Assembly (NCBI RefSeq): GCF_037975245.1
Contig: NC_092569.1
Coordinates: 15,980,001-16,044,000, forward strand
Length of the DNA stretch: 64,000 nt
Source of the DNA: Apostichopus japonicus
Lineage: Eukaryota; Echinodermata; Holothuroidea; Aspidochirotida; Stichopodidae
Reading direction: 5' to 3'
Shown: positions 57,513-64,000 of the stretch, piece after piece
Layout of the letters: the number at the start of each line of letters is the position of its first letter
Numbering within the stretch: the first letter of the stretch is position 1
Program-made: the position numbers and the translations under genes
Notes under the pieces: generated by a model
Database searches by the model: none
What the model was told of the DNA's origin: nothing
Seen by the model: the letters and a program-made list of their open reading frames with translations, nothing else

Positions 57513-60500
57513 GTAAGTGTAAAAATAATATGCTTCACTGTACTGTGGTGTAACGTTAGTCATAGGCCCTTTGGTATCGCTACTGACAGTACTGTAGACT
57601 GTTTAGCCTAAGACCAATATCTAACCTAGGCCTAATTACGCAGTTGTCTTATAGGCTAGGTTTAAGTTAAGGTAGTCAAGACCAACTGCCGTTTAAGGTA
57701 TTTAAAGTACGACATGAACAATGTGCCAAATGTTGAAAACACAAACAATATCCAAGTGACGAGTTGATACTGTTCCAATTCTCATAACCTAGTAGTAGTC
57801 CTAAGTTACAAGTAGGGCCACTAGTATAATTGAAAATGTTTTCCCCGACTTTTGATTATGACCTAAATACTGACTTTTTTCAATTCCCAACTTATGTTAT
57901 GTTTTGTTTTATTCGCACTCAATTTGTTCATAATACAAAATATAACAGAGGTGACATTATAGAACGGAACAGATTGAAAGAACAAAAAGAGTAACAGGAG
58001 CTAAACACATAAGGCTGACAGAACGTCGACCCAATTCCGCTGGGGCCCAAGAGACACAAAATTGCACTTTCAATGGTAAATTTCAATAAAAGCAATAAAT
58101 AAACTCTAAATATGCACATATTGCACACATTTTCTCCTGTCCAACATGGAATCGTGGGCCTTGCATAAGTCTGTAGTGAACCACTTTATTTTTTGTAGTT
58201 TGAAGCTTCTTTTTTAAGAGTTTTATTGATGCCTGTGTACCAAGAAGAAGACTTATACTTTTGCTAGGGCATATGGTAGGCCAGACTGCAACTCTGGCAT
58301 ATTTTGTATAACATTTTTTACACAGTGCATGAATGATTTAATTGTGAACGTAATTAAAACAGATTTTTGCTAAATTGCAGCATTACTTATAGGTTTTCCA
58401 ATTTCAGCAAGAAAACTCTTGAGGTCAAAAGTAAAAAGTCCACCCTCTGAGCTACAAGTAATCAATGTTACACATCTTGAAATTAGTGAACAGCTTCCAG
58501 GTTAGCCAAAATATTAATCAAAATCATGTTTCCTGCCTCAGATAATATTGCTAAAAAAATTACAGATTCCATTTTTTTTTGGTTCCTCTCTAAGTTTGGC
58601 CAGCTATGTGGAATATTCCTGGTTTCACAGATGATCATCAGAGGTGGTGAAAATGACATCATCGAAAACGGCAAACTTGCTGGTTACGAAAGTCAACACT
58701 ATAAATGTAAGTTTATACTGAGATTGAAAGTCAGGTATGGTAGGCCTACAGTAGATGCAACTTTTCACAATGATTGGCAGTGGCATGCAGAATGCACAGG
58801 ATACTGTATATGTGGGTATGGTGTGAGGCAGATGGGATAGGGGGCAGACAACTTGCTGAACTACAGAAGTACACATAAAGGTCATCCAGTTTGCTCTGGA
58901 CACCAATATGGTAGAGAAACAAGATGGTTTATGTACTCATGGTCAATTGCTACACTAGTCTTACAGTATACTCACAAGCACCTTCCCCTCCCCCTCCCTT
59001 CCTCCATCCCTCCATCCCTCCCTCCTCTCCCCTTTTTTTAATGATAACATAGATCTCCAGGAAAAGAGGTACTGAACACTTCTCAAAATTCTGTAACATG
59101 CTTTCATATAGCATAAGGAGCAATACACATAAACACTAGGGCAGGGGGGGGGGTTGGTAGGGGGAACCAAATAACTCTACGGTAATAGTTAAATCAGAAT
59201 TTCTGATTCAGAATTTAACAATTTGGTGAATGGCACAGTGTGCTGTCCTTGGTACAGAAACCCACCTTAGATTAGCCAGTCAAGACGTGAGTCGGTGCTT
59301 TTACCTGCAGGTGAGGGATTGTATGGTGACGGATGTATGTTTAAATGGAATCGCATTATTTCAACTAAGTTTGGTTTTGTCTCGTTTTACAGCCGACTTC
59401 ACCGTGGGACTGGTTTTGATTCTTTGTTACTTCATCATCACTATAATAATGATGAAAGGAGCCTTGGAGGTAAGTACAGTAGTTGATCGAAAAATTAATT
59501 TGCATATTAATGAGTGGGCAAGGCTTTTATACAGAATTCTGAAAATGCCAATATCTCTTCAACCATATGTCCGATTTAGTTCATACTGGGTATGGTGATG
59601 TATCTACATAGTAAATAAATGTTCTTTGCACCAACAATTTTACCTCATTAATATTCATGAGTGGTAGAGGCTTGATGGGAAATCTTTGAAAACAGTTTGT
59701 AAACACAATATCTCACAAACAAATTGCATCAATGTCATACTTGGTATATATGGTGGTCATGGTCAGTTGATGGTCCCTTTTGGTTTTGGTTCGCATCTCT
59801 TGAATATCAATGAATGGTCAAGAGCTTACCATAAAATTCTTAAAATGTAAAATTCAATATCTCTGCAACTGTATTTCCAATTTAGCTTCTACTTGTTTTG
59901 GTGATGTATCGACATATCAGTCTTTGCAGCTAAATATTTTACCTCATTAATATTCACTATGGGTGGGGTTTTTATGGGAAATTGCCAAAAACAGCTTGCA
60001 AACATGATATCTCAACAACCACAAGTTGAATCAATGTCAAGTTTAGTTCAGTAGGTAAATCTGATGAGTAGATTGGTTTTGGTTCCCATTCATGAATATT
60101 AATGAATGGGCAGGAGTTAACATAACCTTTGGTTCATGCTGTTATGTCGATGTTGGTACAAAATAAGCACATTTTCATGACATTTCCATTTTTATGTCAT
60201 TAAAATTCATCAAACTGCAAGAAATGGCTTTTAAATACAAGACAAGAACCAAATGTTTCCATTATTTTCATCCTTGAAATATTAGGTTTGTCACACTACA
60301 TTAATACAAGCAACCTTGTCGTTAATTATGTGCATGTCATGAATATTAATCAGTGAACTTAAAATTCTTCATCAGAACTAATCTCTGAAATACTGTAGCA
60401 TGTCTAAAATTATCTGTATATTGTCATGTCATCCCCTTGGGTCTTCAAGGTGTCCTCTATTTTGTTGTTACGTCAGAGGCCACCCTGATACTAGCATGGT

Positions 60501-62630
60501 GTGAGTGACAAAACATGCGTTCATGGTACATGAGAGCCATACTGTGGATTTGATTAAGGAATTAAAGCTACTCTGAAAGTTAACGGTTACGTTCTTTTCT
60601 GTTTTGTGTTTATCGTTGCAGTACCGCTCTGGACTCCTCCTGCCATTCTTTTGCCTGCAGTTGTTTGATTTCTTCATAACTCTGTTAACATCGGTTCATC
60701 TGATGTCTTACTACCCGCAGTTGGAGTACGAAGAAGGGGTAAGGACTTGAAATGAATAGGTCTAGGTCCACAGGGAGAGTCTACAGACTTAATGCTGTAT
60801 TGGTGACTACAGTGTGTCTGCCTTGTAAATACCATCTGAATGAATGGGTTTGATGGTAGGGGGGGGGGGTAAGAAAAGAACTGGAGCTGTGTCCAAAGCA
60901 GGAAGTTGGAGGATTGTACAGCATCCTGCAGCTATGTTGCTGAACAGTAGAACACAATCCTTAGTGCTGTGCCGTATCACACAATGTGACCTGCAGAGAT
61001 AATCTTTTTTAGTATAGACTCAGCCGACAGGCTGTTTTGGGCGTGTGGACATTTTTGGGCTGTGTGAGGAGAAGCGTCAAGTTTTGAAGGAGGAAAATAA
61101 GGTTCTGTAAATAGGTAGACAAAAGCAGGTAGATTTCTAGTAGTAGCTGATAGTAAGGTTAGCGTCATGTTGCGGATGAGTGTTAGAATGTGTCGTCACC
61201 CTTGTTCATGTACTGTGTACAATGGGCATTATTTGCTGATCACAAACGAGGATGCTAAAAACTCTAGACTTCCTTCCAGGTTGCAGACCCTTAAATAAAT
61301 ATTGAATCAGCTGCTGTCAGCGTTTTACTTACTGTAGCTGTAGTACTGGGATAGATTACGTCTACCCTACACGCAGTGTTTACAACCACAGTCAGAAAGC
61401 CATCCTGCTGTAGCTGTAGTACTGTAGTAGGGATTACGTCTACCCTACACGCAGTGTTTACAACCACAGTCAGAAAGCCATCCTGCTGACATTTCAGATT
61501 CTATTATTTAAACAAAGCCAAGCACTGAAGAAATAGGTTCTGTTTTGACAGGCTCTGTCTGCACAATTAGAATTCTCCCTTCATATCATGTTGATCATTA
61601 ATACTTAACTTTCATTTTAATAATAACAATAAAATGTGTCAAATTAGGGGGCTCTCCATCCAGGCCGAAAAGTCAACAAAGGCCACCGTCGTATCGTCCC
61701 TATTTAGTCCCGCCAAACTGTCCCCAGATTTATATGTGTACCACTGTACCGTCCCCAGTAAATATCCCTTAATTTTGGCAAAATGGCCCTGAATAACTTT
61801 TGTGTCATTTTCTTTTGTTCATGACTCACTGATGCAAGGCAACCCATATCATTGCAAAATGTCATTGCCTCGATTTACATGGACTATATCTATTTGTTCT
61901 TTATTCACGATCAAAGAGACTTCCATGTTTTTAAAGATGGATTCTTTTTTTTTGTCCTGGACAAAAATACTTGTTTCTAAAAATGTGGTGTTGTAAATTG
62001 GTCATTTGTCCATCGTGGTCATCCTAGAGACAACACTCCTTTTACATACAGTGTAGTTAACTAAACCCTTCAATGTTTTAACATTTGGTCATTAACATCT
62101 ATACTATATGATGTTTCTGGATAACCTGTAATGATACTGTCCCCTTAAATTATCTTCATGTAATAATTACTGTCCCCTTAGATTATCTTCAAGTTATTAT
62201 TACTGTCCTTAAATTATATTCCTGTTATAATTTACTGTCCCCTTAAAATATTTTACTGTGATAATTACTGTCCCCTTTATCTTTTCTCCTGTAATAATTA
62301 CTCGTCCTTAAAATTATTTTCCAGTAACAATGACTGCCCCCTGAAATTATTTTCCGGTAATAAATAACTGTCCCCTTAAATTATTTTCAGGTAAAAAATA
62401 ACTGCCCCCTTAAATTATTTTCCGGTAATAATAACTGTCCTCTTAAATTCGTCGATAGCATCTACTCAATCTTGTTGTTTTGTTTATTTTTATTTCCTTA
62501 GATGACTAGGGATAAATTTCCCAATGACCAGGAGTTCATGCACTGGAAGGAGAACCTTGGGATGGTGGACGAGGGCCGTTGGTTTGTCTTCATTGCTCTG
62601 GTTATGTTTCTGTGCATCATGACTGTGAAG
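57423..62630 (+). CDS. LAPTM4-family lysosomal transmembrane protein, 3' part off window
   Basis: Lysosome/late-endosome four-helix membrane protein; family members modulate transporter and receptor trafficking and sphingolipid handling. Exons: 57423-57512, 58595-58706, 59393-59469, 60622-60738, 62502-62630. All have AG/GT borders, phases 0-1-0-0-0, 525 nt (175 residues so far). Matches to LAPTM4: CCLCLDVRTGSVLIGVWHL (human form CCGCCHVRTGTIILGTWYM), a luminal loop, then SDFTVGLVLILCYFI, the diagnostic GLLLPFFCLQLFDFFITLL (human WLIPFFCYRLFDFV) and a fourth helix WFVFIALVMFLCIMTVK. The C-terminal tail with the family's PY motifs must lie past 62630; I found no candidate exon before 64000. The gene diverges from DNAAF11. 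Whether it is the 4A, 4B or LAPTM5 orthologue cannot be said. Confidence 0.92.
58595..58706 (+). CDS. LAPTM4-like exon 2 (helix 1 end and luminal loop)
   Basis: Reads FGQLCGIFLVSQMIIRGGEN, then a polar loop ending YESQHYK, donor GTAAGT, phase 0 in and 1 out. The acceptor is preceded by a long pyrimidine tract (TTTGGTTCCTCTCTAAG). Confidence 0.85.
59393..59469 (+). CDS. LAPTM4-like exon 3 (helix 2)
   Basis: Reads (S)DFTVGLVLILCYFIITIIMM then KGALE, donor GTAAGTA. Corresponds to the second membrane helix of LAPTM4. Confidence 0.88.
59500..60110. repeat. Two diverged units of about 300 bp
   Basis: Shared blocks: TTCTGAAAATGCCAATATCTC / CAATATCTCTGCAAC, GGTGATGTATCTACATA / GGTGATGTATCGACATA, and CCTCATTAATATTCA. 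A third, partial unit may follow. It lies in an LAPTM4-like intron. Confidence 0.7.
60622..60738 (+). CDS. LAPTM4-like exon 4 (helix 3, PFFC-LFDF signature)
   Basis: Thirty-nine codons beginning YRSGLLLPFFCLQLFDFF. The PFFC..LFDF motif is the strongest family signature in this gene. Phase 0 on both sides. Confidence 0.93.
61332..61488. repeat. 76-bp tandem duplication
   Basis: CTGTAGCTGTAGTACTG through CAGTCAGAAAGCCATCCTG is present twice in direct succession, nearly identical, so it is recent. Intronic in the LAPTM4-like gene. Confidence 0.9.
62132..62450. repeat. About 34-bp minisatellite next to an exon
   Basis: Nine to ten units of ACTGTCCCCTTAAATTATCT + TCCTGTAATAATT. It ends about 50 bp before the exon 5 acceptor (62501) of the LAPTM4-like gene. 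Confidence 0.93.
62502..62630 (+). CDS. LAPTM4-like exon 5 (helix 4)
   Basis: Forty-three codons from MTRDKFPNDQEFMHW to FLCIMTVK, donor GTAAGTC, phase 0. A 34-bp minisatellite ends about 50 bp upstream of its acceptor, within or next to the likely branch-point region. Confidence 0.88.
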
Positions 62631-63279
62631 GTAAGTCGATCATGAATCCGAGCGCAAATCCATACATCAATATTAAACAAAGTCTCTTAAATGACCTATT
62701 CTACTGTTTTGCTTTATAACAATTTAAAAGAAAACAAAAAATTGACCTTAAAGGGTGCCCACCAACTGCCATGGTGTCCCTTCGTTCAAGATGGCGTAGG
62801 GTACCACCATAGTGACTCGTGGAGCCGATGTTTTGAGAATGTGCTCAGTCAAACGTGGAGACCAAATATTGTTGGGGGAAAAAATACCTTGTGCCCCCCA
62901 TTCATATTTGGAAAATTGCTTTGGTGTCCTTTTGAAATCTGAAAAATGGTGCCCTGCCATCTCAATGAAATGCCAAGGAAATCTTGAAAAATTTACTTGT
63001 CCCTATCATTTCTTTATTGAAACCGTTTTTAATATTATGTACAACAACTTGCATTTTCCTATGCCATTTCTGGGGGGATGGGGGGGGTGGGACCTATAGT
63101 GGGCCTCGATCCCAACTTGTGTGGGTTAAGGTAGCCTATTATGTTGGATTGTACTTGCACAGGTGTCTAAATCAGCCGTAATTCTAAGAGCATTGTCTGA
63201 CTGATAACTTTTAAATGGAAATAAATTGATAAAATAAGAATGTTGTATGGGTGAGCTACATCAACACCGAAACCAGATA

Positions 63280-64000
63280 GCATATCTTTCTCTGAGGAGA
63301 AGAATTGCTTATTTCATCACAGAGCCACAACTCCTTAAATGAAAGAGTAAGTAACAGTACACTCCCGGAACAAATGTTCTATAATCTCACTCTGAATATC
63401 ACAAAAAGTACAGAGTCAGACTTTCCCATGGTGTGAAGAAGCTTACTTAACAGTCTGATCTGAAAATATTAGATTATTGATTTGGAAACTGTTGGCCAGG
63501 GTATTACGTAAAAACCTATTCCAATCTTCAATTGTCAAGGTTATCAAAAACATTAGCCCATTTACGGATAGTGGTAAGTTTCTGACTTTATCCGAACACA
63601 GGAAATAAATACATTGGGAAATAGAGTTAGGATGTATGACCTTATCAAGCCAAGTAACATCATGATTCGGGAAATTACAGATTTGACCAGACTCTCGACG
63701 CCTCTCCAAAGGAATCGCATGATTTTAATCCTGTATGGAAATGAAACCTTGGGAGATTAAATTTACTACCAAAAATTGTGCAAGGTTAAAGAATGCCAAT
63801 TTTTTTGTCAAGAAAGGTCACTCATAAATTTGAGATTAGCCTCATTTAAAAATGGATAGATGATAATATTGTCATCGATGTAAATGTAAGAGTTAATCCA
63901 GAAGAATTGATTACCGTGAAGATCCGTTATTGGACCACTAAAACAAATTTCACACCAAGCCTGAAGCCAAAGTCTGAAGTCACTCACACTTTTCCTGTGC
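63280..64000 (-). pseudogene. L1/Tx1-type LINE reverse-transcriptase C-terminal remnant
   Basis: Read on the minus strand across several frames: DFRLWLQAWCEICFSGPITD, later TIRKWANVFDNL, DWNRF, and LCTFCDIQSEIIEHLFRECT. This order, with the C-T-F-C...E-I-I-E-H-L-F..C zinc-knuckle-like end, is the C-terminal region of L1/Tx1-like LINEs. Multiple stops and frameshifts make it dead. It continues off the right edge. Confidence 0.8.

Noticed and set aside
62640-63260. Search for LAPTM4-like exon 6 (PY-motif tail)
   Set aside because: No segment with the expected continuation and splice borders was found before the LINE remnant.

Overview
The window is nuclear DNA of an invertebrate animal. It is AT-rich, has introns with GT..AG borders, and is full of micro- and minisatellites, poly-C/poly-G-ended MITEs and degraded retroelements. 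A SUEL-lectin membrane protein next to a motile-cilium gene, together with the repeat style, suggests a marine deuterostome, perhaps an echinoderm. That placement is an inference and is weak. Three real protein genes can be reconstructed exon by exon with consistent splice phases.

(1) DNAAF11/LRRC6 (dynein arm assembly factor, leucine-rich repeats plus a CS-like domain) lies on the minus strand from about 51.0 kb down to 29.6 kb: 15 coding exons, 456 codons plus stop. (2) Just downstream on the same strand (25.0 to 16.3 kb) is a five-exon, 317-residue type I membrane protein: signal peptide, one SUEL/galactose-binding lectin domain, an Asp-rich stalk, one transmembrane segment and a Tyr-rich tail. 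(3) An LAPTM4-family lysosomal four-helix membrane protein starts at 57.4 kb on the plus strand, head to head with DNAAF11. Its last exon(s) lie beyond the window.

The largest structural feature is a duplication. Copy A (about 3.54-13.60 kb) repeats copy B (about 19.34-35.44 kb) in the same order and orientation. Copy A carries an intact duplicate of the SUEL signal-peptide exon and a decayed duplicate of the DNAAF11 3' end, with an in-frame stop, a missing exon, a frameshift and an intact terminal exon. Since the duplication, copy B gained a 3.2-kb foldback element, hAT-type MITEs with perfect 8-bp target duplications, SINEs and an expanded VNTR, and lost about 2.8 kb present in A.

Layout: 0-3.5 kb, nested hAT-type debris; 3.5-13.6 kb, copy A; 13.6-16.2 kb, AT-rich spacer ending in a long TA array; 16.3-25.0 kb, SUEL gene; 25.0-29.6 kb, MITE-rich spacer; 29.6-51.0 kb, DNAAF11, whose introns hold three minisatellites, a Penelope-like element with inverted flanks, a LINE tail and a hAT MITE; 51.0-57.4 kb, divergent intergenic region; 57.4-63 kb, LAPTM4 with an intronic minisatellite; 63.3-64 kb, an antisense L1/Tx1-type LINE remnant.
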